A DNA stretch of 64,000 nucleotides from Mycobacterium heidelbergense (GTDB lineage Bacteria > Actinomycetota > Actinomycetes > Mycobacteriales > Mycobacteriaceae). Of the stretch, positions 16,745-25,720 are shown one piece after another. The position numbers and the translations under genes are program-made. The stretch covers positions 3,348,001-3,412,000 of the forward strand of contig NZ_AP022615.1 in NCBI RefSeq assembly GCF_010730745.1, given 5' to 3'. The stretch's first letter is position 1. Each line of letters starts with the position of its first letter. The notes beneath the pieces were generated by a model that saw nothing but the letters and a program-made list of their open reading frames with translations, was not told where the DNA came from and ran no database searches.

Positions 16745-17872
16745 CTACGCGCTTACGCCCCAATGGAACACGCGCGAGGTGAGCAGGACAATGCCCAGCG
16801 AAACCGACGCGACCACGGTGAGCCCTATCACCGCGACGACGAGCGGGCGCCACCCCGTGCGCGCGATCTGGCGAATGTCGGTGTTCAGGCCGACACCGGC
16901 AAAGGTCAGCAGGAACGCCCACTTCGACACGTTGGCCAGGTTGGCGGTCTGGCCCTTGGTCAGCCAGCCCGCGGTCGCGATCGCCGAGACCGCCAAGAAA
17001 CCGAGCACGAATTTCGGGAACTTCTTCCAGATGAACGCCGCCTTGGCCGTCGCGCCCGGGGCGATCTCGTCGGCCTGCCCGCGCGCGGCCCAATACAGCG
17101 CGAAGCCCAGGACAACGAACCCGATCAGCGAGTTGCGGGTCGACTTGACCAGCACGGCGATCTTGCCGGCGTGGTCGGAGAACAGATAACCCGTGGCGGT
17201 GGTTTCGGCGGTGTTGTCCACCGCGAGCCCCGCCCAGATGCCGAATTCGCGATCCGTCAGGCCGATCGCATGTCCCAACGGCGGCAACACGAACAGTGCC
17301 ACCGCGCCCAGCGCCAGGATCGCCGCGATGGCATACCCGACATCGGAGTTGCGGGCCCGGATCGCGCCCTTGGCCGCGATGATGGCCGACACCCCGCAGA
17401 TCGACGTGCCGATCGCCAGCAACGAGCCCAGCTTGCCGGACAACCCGAACGCGCGCGCGGCGACGATGATGATGGTTCCCGCGACCGTCATGTCCACCAG
17501 GATCTGGATCAGGCTCAGCCCGCCAAGTTTCGCGATATCGCCGAGCACGAATCGGGCTCCCAGCACCACGATCCCGGCCTTGAGCCAAAACTCGTAGGTC
17601 TGCACGCCGGGTCGAAATATCCGATGCAGGCCGACGGTATTGGTGATGAGCAGCCCAATCACGATGGCCCACAACACGTATTCGATATCGGGCACGCGCC
17701 AGTGTTCGTGTTTGGCCAGCGCTTTCCACCAGATCTCCGCGTATTTGCCCAACAGGCCCACGCCGATCAGCAGCAGGATGCCCGGCACGTAGTCCAGCGC
17801 CCGCCTGCTGGTGAAGGCGGGCTCGTCCACCGTCTCTTCCGGCTCGATGGACTCGATGCGAGTGGTGCTCAT
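16745..17872 (-). CDS. YeiH family putative sulfate exporter
   Basis: A 375-residue UPF0324/YeiH membrane protein with about ten hydrophobic segments. Family signatures are LWAIVIGLLITNT, the KAGIVVLGARFVLGDI segment, the conserved GTSICGVSAIIAAKGAI core and GLAVDNTAETTATGYLF. Members are annotated as putative sulfate exporters, though experimental support is thin. It begins 4 bp after the 55-residue membrane protein and lies downstream of stf0-cysD-cysNC on the same strand, 108 bp past cysNC, so it fits sulfate or sulfite homeostasis for the sulfation pathway. Confidence 0.88.
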   Translation of the reverse strand: MSTTRIESIEPEETVDEPAFTSRRALDYVPGILLLIGVGLLGKYAEIWWKALAKHEHWRVPDIEYVLWAIVIGLLITNTVGLHRIFRPGVQTYEFWLKAGIVVLGARFVLGDIAKLGGLSLIQILVDMTVAGTIIIVAARAFGLSGKLGSLLAIGTSICGVSAIIAAKGAIRARNSDVGYAIAAILALGAVALFVLPPLGHAIGLTDREFGIWAGLAVDNTAETTATGYLFSDHAGKIAVLVKSTRNSLIGFVVLGFALYWAARGQADEIAPGATAKAAFIWKKFPKFVLGFLAVSAIATAGWLTKGQTANLANVSKWAFLLTFAGVGLNTDIRQIARTGWRPLVVAVIGLTVVASVSLGIVLLTSRVFHWGVSA

Positions 17873-17876
17873 GCGA

Positions 17877-18044
17877 TCACCACGGGATCTTCGGGAGCAC
17901 GTTGGCCACCGCCAACGCGGCGATCACACCGGCCACCAGGGTCGCCCACCAGTCCACCGATATCGAGCCGACTCGCTCGCCCCAATCGCTCCGCCGCGGC
18001 GCGCCGGTGTCCCCGCCGCCGTCCGTCGGGCCGTCTTCACTCAC
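17877..18044 (-). CDS. Small single-pass membrane protein paired with YeiH
   Basis: A 55-codon frame from GTG 18044 to TGA 17877. The N-terminal half is acidic and glycine-rich, then a basic patch (PRRSDWGERVG), then one hydrophobic helix (WWATLVAGVIAALAVANVL) and the end PKIPW. The stop is 4 bases before the ATG of the YeiH-type permease, and gagcaatc lies before the start. Tight spacing, clear amphipathic design and the GC pattern make it a real gene. A small subunit or stabiliser of the permease is the likely role. Confidence 0.7.
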   Translation of the reverse strand: MSEDGPTDGGGDTGAPRRSDWGERVGSISVDWWATLVAGVIAALAVANVLPKIPW

Positions 18045-18152
18045 GATGATTGCTCCTCACGCGCCCACAGCGGCCGTTACCCAGGCAAACTTTTGCCAGG
18101 GCAATAGTTGCCCGGACCGTCCCGCGGACCAAGTGATTAGCTCGGGCTGAAT

Positions 18153-20036
18153 TTAGCTCCGCGGGCGCGGGCTGACCTCGTCGAGCAGGACGATGACCCG
18201 CGCGGCCAGCTCGTCGATGTTGGCGCCTGTGGTATCGAGGACGAGGTCGGGGTTCTCGGGCGGCTCGTACGGCGCGTCGACCCCGGTGAGGCCCGTGAGC
18301 TCGCCGCGGCGGGCGCGCGCGTAGAGGCCCTTGGGGTCCCGCTTCTCGCATTCGGCCAGCGACGTGGCGACGTGCACCTCGATGAAGGGCAGCTTGGCGG
18401 CGTCGTTGAGGGCGCGGGCGGTGTCACGGTCGGACTTGAGCGGCGACACCAGCGACGCCAGCGCGACGACGCCCGCGTCGGCCAGCAGCCGGGTCAAATG
18501 GCCGACGCGCCTGATGTTTTCGGTGCGGTCGCCGGGGGAGAAGCCCAGGTCGTCGGACAGGCCGTGGCGCAGGTTGTCGCCGTCGAGCAGGTAGGCCACC
18601 CGCCCCGATTCGACGAGCGCGCGCTCCACCGCCACCGCGACCGTCGACTTGCCGGATGCGGGCAGCCCGGTGAACCAGATCGTCGCGCCCGCCTGTCCGG
18701 TGGCCCGCCAGCGGTGGCGACGGTCCAGCGCCGAAGGGTGCCAGCGGATGTCGGTGCGCGGGTGGGTGCCCGGCTTGACCTCCCGCGCCTCGATGACGGT
18801 GCCGGCGCCGACGGTGTCGTTGGTGGCCTCGTCGATCAGGATGAACGCGCCGCTGTCGCGGTTGTCGGCGTAGCTGTCGGCGATGACGACGGAGCTGGTT
18901 CGCAGCGTCACGGTGCCGATGTCGTTGAGCGCCAACTCGACTGGCCCGTCGAGCTCGTCGAGCGTTTCGGGGTCCAGCCGCGTGTGCAGCTCCTGCACGG
19001 TCGCGCGGACCGTCGTGGTGGTTTGCTTGAGCGCCAGCCGGTCGCCGGCCCGCAGCGGCGAGTCCACGAACCAGCACACGGTCGCGTCGAGCTCTCGGGC
19101 GAGCACCGGCCAAGTCGCGTCGTCGGCGCCGCTGACCAGCACGTCGCCGCGTCCCACGTCGATGTCGTCGGCCAGCTCGATCGAAATCGACAGCGGCGCA
19201 ACGGCTGTGGCGCGGTCGTCGTCGAGGGTGTCCAGCGCGGTCACCGTCGAGCGGGTGCCGGCGGGCAGCGAGACCACCGGATCGCCGACGCGCAGCGTGC
19301 CCGCCGCGAGCCGCCCCGTGTAGCGGCGGCGGGCGTTGGCGGTCGGCCGCGACACCCACTGCACCGGCAACCGCAGCCGCGACGCTTCGGCCTGCGGCGC
19401 GGCCAGTTCCACGCTTTCCAGGTACTCCAGCAGCGTGGGGCCGGTGTACCACGGGGTGCGGTCGGAGCGGTGCACGACGTTGTCCCCGTGCTTGGCCGCG
19501 ATCGGGATCACCGTGACGTCGATGTCGCCGAGGCGTGCCGCCAACTGGCGCAGCTGGTCTTGCACCCCGGCGAACGTGGCCGGGTCGAAGTCGATGAGGT
19601 CGATCTTGTTCACCGTCGCGACAAAGTGCTTGATGCCCAACAGCTTTGCGATCCGCGCGTGCCTGCGGGTCTGCCGTAGCACCCCGGCGCGCGCGTCGAC
19701 CAGCAGGATGGCCACATGCGCGTTGGAGGCGCCGGTGAACATGTTGCGGGTGTAGCGCTCGTGGCCGGGCGTGTCGGCCAGGATGTAGCTGCGGGTCTCG
19801 GTGGAAAAGAAGCGGTAGGCGACGTCGATGGTGATGCCCTGCTCGCGTTCGGCGCGCAGACCGTCCGACAGCGCCGCCAGGTCGGCGACGCCCTCGTCGT
19901 CGGTGACGGCCTCCAGGTGGTCGAGCGGCAGGCTGTCGGTGTCGTGCAGCAGCCGCCCGATCAGGGTGCTCTTGCCGTCGTCCACCGAACCCGCGGTGGC
20001 GATGCGCAGCAGCTGACGGGTGACGGTCGCGGTCAT
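18153..20036 (-). CDS. cysNC: Bifunctional sulfate adenylyltransferase subunit 1/APS kinase CysNC
   Basis: A 627-residue fusion. The N-terminal GTPase (CysN) has a P-loop GSVDDGKST at 16-24, the switch region DTPGHERYTRNM, and the NKID specificity motif; it drives APS formation with CysD. A beta-barrel region follows. The C-terminal ~185 residues are an APS kinase with GLPASGKST, LLDGDNLRHGL, and KRDPKGLYARA. Together they make PAPS from sulfate and ATP. Start ATG 20036 overlaps the cysD stop (ATGA). Ortholog of Rv1286. Small inverted repeats at about 18081-18110 (gggcaatagttgccc) could end transcription before the YeiH pair. Confidence 0.96.
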   Translation of the reverse strand: MTATVTRQLLRIATAGSVDDGKSTLIGRLLHDTDSLPLDHLEAVTDDEGVADLAALSDGLRAEREQGITIDVAYRFFSTETRSYILADTPGHERYTRNMFTGASNAHVAILLVDARAGVLRQTRRHARIAKLLGIKHFVATVNKIDLIDFDPATFAGVQDQLRQLAARLGDIDVTVIPIAAKHGDNVVHRSDRTPWYTGPTLLEYLESVELAAPQAEASRLRLPVQWVSRPTANARRRYTGRLAAGTLRVGDPVVSLPAGTRSTVTALDTLDDDRATAVAPLSISIELADDIDVGRGDVLVSGADDATWPVLARELDATVCWFVDSPLRAGDRLALKQTTTTVRATVQELHTRLDPETLDELDGPVELALNDIGTVTLRTSSVVIADSYADNRDSGAFILIDEATNDTVGAGTVIEAREVKPGTHPRTDIRWHPSALDRRHRWRATGQAGATIWFTGLPASGKSTVAVAVERALVESGRVAYLLDGDNLRHGLSDDLGFSPGDRTENIRRVGHLTRLLADAGVVALASLVSPLKSDRDTARALNDAAKLPFIEVHVATSLAECEKRDPKGLYARARRGELTGLTGVDAPYEPPENPDLVLDTTGANIDELAARVIVLLDEVSPRPRS

Positions 20037-20959
20037 CAAAAGTAGCCCTCTCGCTTGCGGTCCTCCATCGCGGCGGCCGAGGTGCGGTCGTCGGCGCGCG
20101 TCTCGCCGCGCTCGGAGACCGTGGCCGCGGAGATCTCGGCGATGACACCGGAGATCTCGGTGGCCCTGGAACGCACCGCCCCGGTGATGGTCAGGTCGCC
20201 GACGGTGCGGTACCGCACCCACTCCACGGCGGAGGTTTCGCCATGCCGCGGCGCGGCATGCTCCGACACCGCGAGCAGGATGCCGTCGCGCTCGAACACC
20301 TCCCGCTCGTGCGCGTAGTAAATCGACGGTATCTCAAGGTTTTCCAGCTCGATGTAGCGCCACACGTCGAGCTCGGTCCAGTTGCTCAGCGGGAACACCC
20401 GCACCTGCTCGCCCCTCTTGATCCGGCCGTTGTAGAGCGACCACGGCTCGGGGCGCTGCGCGCGCGGGTCCCACTGGCCGAACTCGTCGCGGAAGCTCAG
20501 GATGCGTTCCTTGGCGCGGGCGCGTTCCTCGTCGCGGCGGGCGCCGCCGAAGGCCGCGTCGAAGCCGCCGGCCTCCAGCGCGTCGAGCAGCGTGCGGGTC
20601 TGCGCCCGGTTGCGTGAGGCCCTGGGCCCGGGGTCGGGGACGCGGCCGTTGTCGATGGATTCCTGGACCGAGGCGACGATCAGCTTGTGCCCCCGGCCGG
20701 TGACCCTGCGGTCGCGGAATTCGATCACCTCGGGAAAGTTGTGGCCGGTGTCGACGTGCATCACCGGGAATGGCAGGGGCAGCGGCCGAAAAGCCTTTTC
20801 CGCCAGGCGAAGCAGCACGATCGAGTCCTTGCCCGCCGAAAACAGCAGGACGGGCCGCTCCAGCTCGGCGACGACCTCGCGGATGATGTGCACCGCCTCG
20901 GCTTCCAGCAGCCGCAGTTCGTCGACTTGCCGCGTTTCTGTCGGCGCGGTCGCGGTCAC
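20036..20959 (-). CDS. cysD: Sulfate adenylyltransferase subunit 2 CysD
   Basis: A 307-residue ATP pyrophosphatase-type subunit that forms APS with the GTPase CysN. The PP-loop is LLFSAGKDS near residue 37, followed by HVDTGHNFPEVIEFRD, the GGARRDEERARAKERI segment and the C-terminal EDRKREGYF. Start is GTG 20959, forming a GTGA overlap with the stop of stf0, so sulfotransferase and activating enzyme are translationally coupled. Ortholog of Rv1285. A second, unrelated ATP sulfurylase (sat) lies 11 kb away. Confidence 0.96.
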   Translation of the reverse strand: MTATAPTETRQVDELRLLEAEAVHIIREVVAELERPVLLFSAGKDSIVLLRLAEKAFRPLPLPFPVMHVDTGHNFPEVIEFRDRRVTGRGHKLIVASVQESIDNGRVPDPGPRASRNRAQTRTLLDALEAGGFDAAFGGARRDEERARAKERILSFRDEFGQWDPRAQRPEPWSLYNGRIKRGEQVRVFPLSNWTELDVWRYIELENLEIPSIYYAHEREVFERDGILLAVSEHAAPRHGETSAVEWVRYRTVGDLTITGAVRSRATEISGVIAEISAATVSERGETRADDRTSAAAMEDRKREGYF

Positions 20960-21759
20960 GTCGGTAGCCCCTCTCTCTCGGCGTCGGCCCGGTAGCGGTC
21001 CACCCACTCGTCGGAACGCTGGTCGGCCTGTCGCTCCAGCACCGGGTGGGGCGCCAGCCGCGGGTCGAGGCCAAGCTCCCCGAGAATGGTGCCCACCACC
21101 TGAGTCAGATTGCGCCACAACACCGGATAGGAGATCTCCATGGGTTTGATGTCCTCTTCGGCGAACCAGTTTCGCCAACCCTGTTCCTGGGCGCGCAGCA
21201 TGGTGACGACGTGGGCGATCGCCCCGGGGTGATAGGTGGCGCGCGCATCGCGGACCGGATCGGGCCTGCCCCGCCACACCCGCGTCTGCACCGCCCGCCA
21301 GAACGACACGGCCTGCGACACCACGTCGGGCCGATAGACATAGACCAGGAGCGGTTCCTCGCCGATCACGTCGCGGATCGCGGCCAGCAGGCCGTCGCCG
21401 GAGCGGTCCGGCAGTTCGCGGGCGCGATTCAACAGCAGCGGCGTCTGGTTCCACATCAGCTTGCCGCCCCACACGCCGTTCGGTGTCCTCCCCACGGTGC
21501 GGATGTAGTCGCGCCAGGTCGTCGCCGGCGCGAGGTCGGGCTTACCCTCGTCGAGCGGATCGAGCAGGCTCAGGATCGACTCGTCGTCCACGCCGGCGAA
21601 CCATTCCCGCGGCTGCGGGGCCTGGCTGGTGGCCGGCAGATATTGGAAGAACTCCTGGGGTTCGCCGGCCACGCCGGTCGCGCGCAGCGATTCCACCAGC
21701 AGCGTGCTGCCGCTGCGCTGGGAAGCCAGCACCAGGTACGACGACGGGCCTTCGGTCAC
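20956..21759 (-). CDS. stf0: Trehalose 2-sulfotransferase Stf0
   Basis: A 267-residue enzyme that sulfates trehalose from PAPS to give trehalose-2-sulfate, the core of sulfolipid-1 in M. tuberculosis. The sequence is close to Rv0295c: YLVLASQRSGSTLLVESL with the phosphosulfate loop at the N-terminus, AGEPQEFFQYLP with Glu36 at the position of the proposed catalytic base, WGGKLMWNQTPLL, and RPDVVSQAVSFWRAVQT. The start is GTG 21759. In M. tuberculosis stf0 is far from cysD-cysNC; here it is the first gene of that operon, with a 4-base overlap. What trehalose-2-sulfate is used for without the sulfolipid acyltransferases nearby is open. Confidence 0.95.
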   Translation of the reverse strand: MTEGPSSYLVLASQRSGSTLLVESLRATGVAGEPQEFFQYLPATSQAPQPREWFAGVDDESILSLLDPLDEGKPDLAPATTWRDYIRTVGRTPNGVWGGKLMWNQTPLLLNRARELPDRSGDGLLAAIRDVIGEEPLLVYVYRPDVVSQAVSFWRAVQTRVWRGRPDPVRDARATYHPGAIAHVVTMLRAQEQGWRNWFAEEDIKPMEISYPVLWRNLTQVVGTILGELGLDPRLAPHPVLERQADQRSDEWVDRYRADAEREGLPT

Positions 21760-22067
21760 CAGGGAAGCCTAACCGGACGCAAATCCGCTGCAACACTTTG
21801 ACTTAGCCTCACGCTGAGCATAACTATTCCGTGGGGCGCGAAGGTTCACGGCCCGCTCATAGGGCGGGCGGGTGGTTGCGTTCGGTGTCGTCCGGGCATC
21901 ATGATGTCGCGGTCATCGGGTGGTGGTCGATATTCTTTTGGGGTAGAAGGTATTTCGCCGGTAGGCAGATGCGGGGCGGGCCGCGGGGTGAGGTCCAGAT
22001 GGTGGCGCCGTCGGGCAGCGGTCGGTCGCACAGGCCCCGTGCGGACCGCAGTCGATGGTCCCCGGCC

Positions 22068-22181
22068 TATGTGGAGATTCCCCGTTCCGACCACCTCGTC
22101 TTTTTTGGGGAGGCGCTACCCGTGACCATGCGCCACATCGACGACTGGGTTGCAAGGAATCGCGTGCTCGCCAGTGCCTAG
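22068..22181 (+). pseudogene. C-terminal fragment of an alpha/beta hydrolase-type protein
   Basis: The end of an open frame that begins at 21831 reads YVEIPRSDHLVFFGEALPV..IDDWV, resembling the C-terminus (VEIPGxDH...FGD...I..F) of mycobacterial alpha/beta hydrolase or hydrolase-cyclase proteins. The 70 codons before it have no such likeness, and no catalytic serine region is found. It lies in the 656-base gap between stf0 and the PucR-type regulator, which otherwise holds repeat element B (22235-22378) and nothing else I can name. Confidence 0.45.
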
Positions 22182-22234
22182 CGACCCCAACGACAAGCAG
22201 CGCCCCGGGTGGAACGGGCTGCTTGCCGACCCGT

Positions 22235-22378
22235 TGTCACATCCGTAACTCGCTGGGAGGCATAGGCGATGTGCCCGCCTCACAGCGACAGGCTGACCAC
22301 GCGTGTCGCTATGAGGCGGGCAGCGAAGTAGGTGCCTCCGAAGCCGAGACGCGAGTGACACATGTGACCACCACGGCG
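22235..22378. repeat. Dispersed palindromic element B, copy 1
   Basis: About 144 bases closely similar to 45920-46060. The core is a hairpin with 18-base arms at 22273-22290 and 22304-22321 (gcccgcctcacagcgaca and its complement with one mismatch) and a 13-base loop. It is flanked by outer inverted words (tgtcac / gtgacacatgtgac) and followed by the conserved gtaggtgcctccgaagcc. It lies just beyond the 3' end of the minus-strand PucR-type gene. Confidence 0.85.
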
Positions 22379-22415
22379 TGCCCGACCCGGCCGGGTGTTC
22401 ACGTCCGCTCCGCCA

Positions 22416-24005
22416 CTAGGCCGGGCGTTCGGTCACCCGCAGCCCCAGCGAAAACACCAGCCGCACTTCGGGGTCGGACAGCGAGGCCGATAACAGCTTC
22501 TCGATCCGCCGCACCCGGTAGCGCACGGTGTTGGGATGCACTCGCAGCGACTGCGCGGCGGCGCCGATGTCACCGAAGCTGTCCAGATAGGTCCGCAGCG
22601 TCTCGGCCAGCACAGGGTTCCGCTCGCGCAGGTCGCGGATTCGCGGATCAACCAGTCGCTCGTCGGCGCCGACCACGGTGACGATCTCGTCGAGCAAAAC
22701 GGTGGTGCGCGCCTCGGCCAGCGACGTGACCTGCCCAATCGAAACCGGGTGTCGCTCGGCGCTATCGAGCACGCGGTCGACCTCGGCGCGCGCCGCGGCA
22801 ACCTCCGCCACTCCGGCGACCGGCGCGGCGATGGCGGCCCGCAGTTCGACGCCCATTTCGGTGCGCAGGGCGCCGATCGTGCCGCGGACCCACGAGGCGA
22901 CCGACCGCGTCGTCGCGGCCTGGGGTAGCAGCGCATAGATTCGCGACCCGCGCGACGCCACCTGGGCATCGCGGCGAAAAGCGCTGGCGCTTAACGCTAA
23001 GACGTCGGACAGCCGGGGATGACGGGCCCCGGCGTCGGCGGTGTCCCAGCCGATCAGGGCGGCGGCGCCGTCGGCGGTGAGGCCAAGCTCGCGGGCGATG
23101 GCCGCCACGTCGGCGGGCTCGCCGTCCGTCAGGCCCAGAAGTTGCTGAACCCGCCGCGCGTGCGTGGACGGCCGGGCCGCCAGCCGAAACATGATGCGGG
23201 CGGCCAGAATCGCCGCGCCGCGCAACATCTCCTCGGCGTCGTCGGCCAGGGGTTGCGACCCCTGCTGCACCCAGATGGTGCCGGTGAACACCGGCGGTCG
23301 GCGCGCGCCGGCGGGCGGCTGATGAATCCCGATCGCCAGCCGCGGGCGCAGGCCCAACTCCGGACGCTCGGCGACGCGCACCACCTCGCCGCCGGCCCGT
23401 AGCGCATCGAAGATGCCCCACTGGCCGATCCACTCCAAATGCTCGGGCGGCCCGGCGCGGCCAAGGATGGAAAGGCGGCGCAGCTCGTCGGCCTCGTCGT
23501 TGGAGGCCGAATAGGCCAGCACATGCGACTGGGCGTCCTCGATGCTGACCATGCCGTGGATGCGCTCGGCCAGCGACTGTGCCAGACCGAACAGGTCGGT
23601 GCCCGAGTCGTCCACCGGGTCCCCGTGGTGCTCCAGCACGCGGTTGACCAACTGGTAGAGCCGCTCCCACCGGGCCCTTGGCTCGACGGCCACCACCGCC
23701 GACCCGGCGGCGACCGCCGCGGCCACCAGCGCGGCCGACGGCTTCTTGGCGAAGATCGCCGCCGGCACGCGCTCCCGCGCCTGCTTGACCATCCACTGCA
23801 GCGCCTCGTCGTCGGTGACCCCCAGCAGGAAGAAGACGTCGGCGGAGCCTGCCGCCGCCGCCAGGCCCAGCCGCACGTCGTCGGAATCGATCAGCGCCGC
23901 CGAGCCCACCGGAAGGTCCAGGCCCCTCGGCGCGTCCACCAGGCTGACCAGGGTCGCGTCCAGCGCGAGCACCAGTTGACCCAACCCGACGCCGGCCACT
24001 CCCAT
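22416..24005 (-). CDS. pruC: PucR/CdaR-type regulator of proline catabolism
   Basis: A 529-residue transcription factor. The N-terminal ~150 residues resemble the PucR ligand domain, the middle a GGDEF-like regulatory region (CdaR), and the C-terminus holds a helix-turn-helix of the PucR type: TLRTYLDSFGDIGAAAQSL, HPNTVRYRVRRIEKL. It is divergent from pruA with an 83-bp spacer, the arrangement of Rv1186c and Rv1187 in M. tuberculosis, where this protein activates the proline operon. ATG 24005 is taken as the start. Confidence 0.9.
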   Translation of the reverse strand: MGVAGVGLGQLVLALDATLVSLVDAPRGLDLPVGSAALIDSDDVRLGLAAAAGSADVFFLLGVTDDEALQWMVKQARERVPAAIFAKKPSAALVAAAVAAGSAVVAVEPRARWERLYQLVNRVLEHHGDPVDDSGTDLFGLAQSLAERIHGMVSIEDAQSHVLAYSASNDEADELRRLSILGRAGPPEHLEWIGQWGIFDALRAGGEVVRVAERPELGLRPRLAIGIHQPPAGARRPPVFTGTIWVQQGSQPLADDAEEMLRGAAILAARIMFRLAARPSTHARRVQQLLGLTDGEPADVAAIARELGLTADGAAALIGWDTADAGARHPRLSDVLALSASAFRRDAQVASRGSRIYALLPQAATTRSVASWVRGTIGALRTEMGVELRAAIAAPVAGVAEVAAARAEVDRVLDSAERHPVSIGQVTSLAEARTTVLLDEIVTVVGADERLVDPRIRDLRERNPVLAETLRTYLDSFGDIGAAAQSLRVHPNTVRYRVRRIEKLLSASLSDPEVRLVFSLGLRVTERPA

Positions 24006-24088
24006 ATTGTTTGATCGTACTACTTAGCCCAGTAGATCTTGTCTGAACAGCTAATACGACGCGCCGCCGCGCCGGGGATCCTGGCAGC

Positions 24089-25720
24089 ATGGACGCGATC
24101 ACCCAGGTGCCGATACCGGCCAACGAGCCGGCCCATGACTACGCGCCGCGTTCCCCGGAACGCGCCCGGCTGCTCGACGAACTCGCCGCGCAGGCCGACC
24201 ACCCGATCGACCTTCCGCACGTCATCGGCGGCAAACACCGGATGAGCGACGGCGAGCGGATCGACGTCGTCCAGCCGCACCGGCACGCCGCGAGGCTGGG
24301 CACGCTGACCAACGCCGTGCACGCCGACGCGGCGGCGGCCATCGAGGCCGCGACGGCCGCCAAGAACTCCTGGTCCGCAATGCCTTTCGACGAGCGCGCC
24401 GCGGTGTTCCTGCGTGCGGCCGACCTGCTGGCCGGGCCGTGGCGGGAGAGGATCGCGGCCGCCACGATGCTCGGTCAATCCAAATCCGCCTACCAGGCCG
24501 AGATCGACGCGCCGTGCGAGCTCATCGACTTCTGGCGGTTCAACGTCGCATTCGCCCGCCAGATCCTGGCGCAGCAGCCGATCAGCGGACCCGGCGAGTG
24601 GAACCGCAGCGACTACCGCCCGCTGGACGGCTTCGTCTACGCGATCACGCCGTTCAACTTCACCTCGATCGCCGGGAACCTGCCGACCGCGCCGGCGCTG
24701 ATGGGCAACACCGTGGTGTGGAAGCCGTCGATCACCCAGACGCGGTCGGCCTATCTGCTCATGCAGCTGCTCGAGGCGGCGGGGCTGCCGCCCGGCGTCC
24801 TCAACCTGGTCACCGGCGACGGCTTCGCGGTTTCCGATGTGGCACTGGCCGATCCGCGGCTGGCCGGCATTCACTTCACCGGGTCGACGGCTACCTTCCA
24901 GCAGCTCTGGCAGCGGGTGGGCGCCAATATCGGCCGCTACCACAGCTATCCGCGGCTGGTCGGCGAGACCGGCGGCAAGGACTTCGTCGTCGCGCACGCC
25001 TCGGCGCGGCCGGATGTGTTGTGCACGGCGCTGATTCGCGGGGCGTTCGACTACCAGGGCCAGAAGTGCTCGGCGGCGTCGCGGGCGTTTATCCCGCATT
25101 CGCTGTGGCGGCGCATGGGCGACGACTTCCTGGGCGCGACCGCCGCGCTGCGCTACGGCGACGTCACCGACCTGACCAACTTCGGCGGTGCGCTGATCGA
25201 CCGGCATGCCTTCGTCAAGAACGTCAACGCCATCGAGCGGGCGAAGGGCGCGCCCGGCGTCACCATCGCGGTGGGAGGCGAATACGACGACAGGATCGGG
25301 TATTTCGTGCGACCGACCGTGTTGCTGTCCGACGACCCGGCCGACGAATCGTTTGCGACCGAGTACTTCGGCCCGCTGCTGTCGGTGCACGTCTACCCCG
25401 ACGACCAGTACGGACGAATCCTCGACGTCATCGACACCGGATCCCGTTACGCGCTGACCGGCGCGGTCATCGCCGACGACCGCGCCGCCGTGCTGACCGC
25501 GCAGGACCGGCTGCGGTTCGCCGCCGGGAATTTCTACGTCAACGACAAGCCGACCGGCGCGGTGGTCGGGCGCCAGCCGTTCGGCGGCTCGCGCGGCTCG
25601 GGCACCAACGACAAGGCCGGATCGGTGCTGAACCTGTTGCGCTGGACGTCGGCCCGCACCATCAAGGAGACGTTCGTCCCGGCCACCGACCACACCTACC
25701 CGCACATGGCGGCGAAGTGA
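24089..25720 (+). CDS. pruA: 1-pyrroline-5-carboxylate dehydrogenase
   Basis: A 543-residue aldehyde dehydrogenase of the delta-1-pyrroline-5-carboxylate type, oxidising the ring-opened glutamate semialdehyde to glutamate with NAD+. Visible motifs: ITPFNFTSIAGNLPTAPALMGN (nucleotide-binding start), FTGSTATF, the glutamate region LVGETGGKDFVVAH, and the catalytic cysteine in YQGQKCSAASRAF. Ortholog of Rv1187 (rocA). It is the first gene of a pair with pruB (TGATG overlap) and is divergent from its regulator. Confidence 0.95.
   Translation: MDAITQVPIPANEPAHDYAPRSPERARLLDELAAQADHPIDLPHVIGGKHRMSDGERIDVVQPHRHAARLGTLTNAVHADAAAAIEAATAAKNSWSAMPFDERAAVFLRAADLLAGPWRERIAAATMLGQSKSAYQAEIDAPCELIDFWRFNVAFARQILAQQPISGPGEWNRSDYRPLDGFVYAITPFNFTSIAGNLPTAPALMGNTVVWKPSITQTRSAYLLMQLLEAAGLPPGVLNLVTGDGFAVSDVALADPRLAGIHFTGSTATFQQLWQRVGANIGRYHSYPRLVGETGGKDFVVAHASARPDVLCTALIRGAFDYQGQKCSAASRAFIPHSLWRRMGDDFLGATAALRYGDVTDLTNFGGALIDRHAFVKNVNAIERAKGAPGVTIAVGGEYDDRIGYFVRPTVLLSDDPADESFATEYFGPLLSVHVYPDDQYGRILDVIDTGSRYALTGAVIADDRAAVLTAQDRLRFAAGNFYVNDKPTGAVVGRQPFGGSRGSGTNDKAGSVLNLLRWTSARTIKETFVPATDHTYPHMAAK

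Noticed and set aside
1..22000. Transposases or integrase marking the sulfation island as a classic mobile element
   Set aside because: I found no transposase, integrase or tRNA gene in this part; only direct repeats suggest movement.
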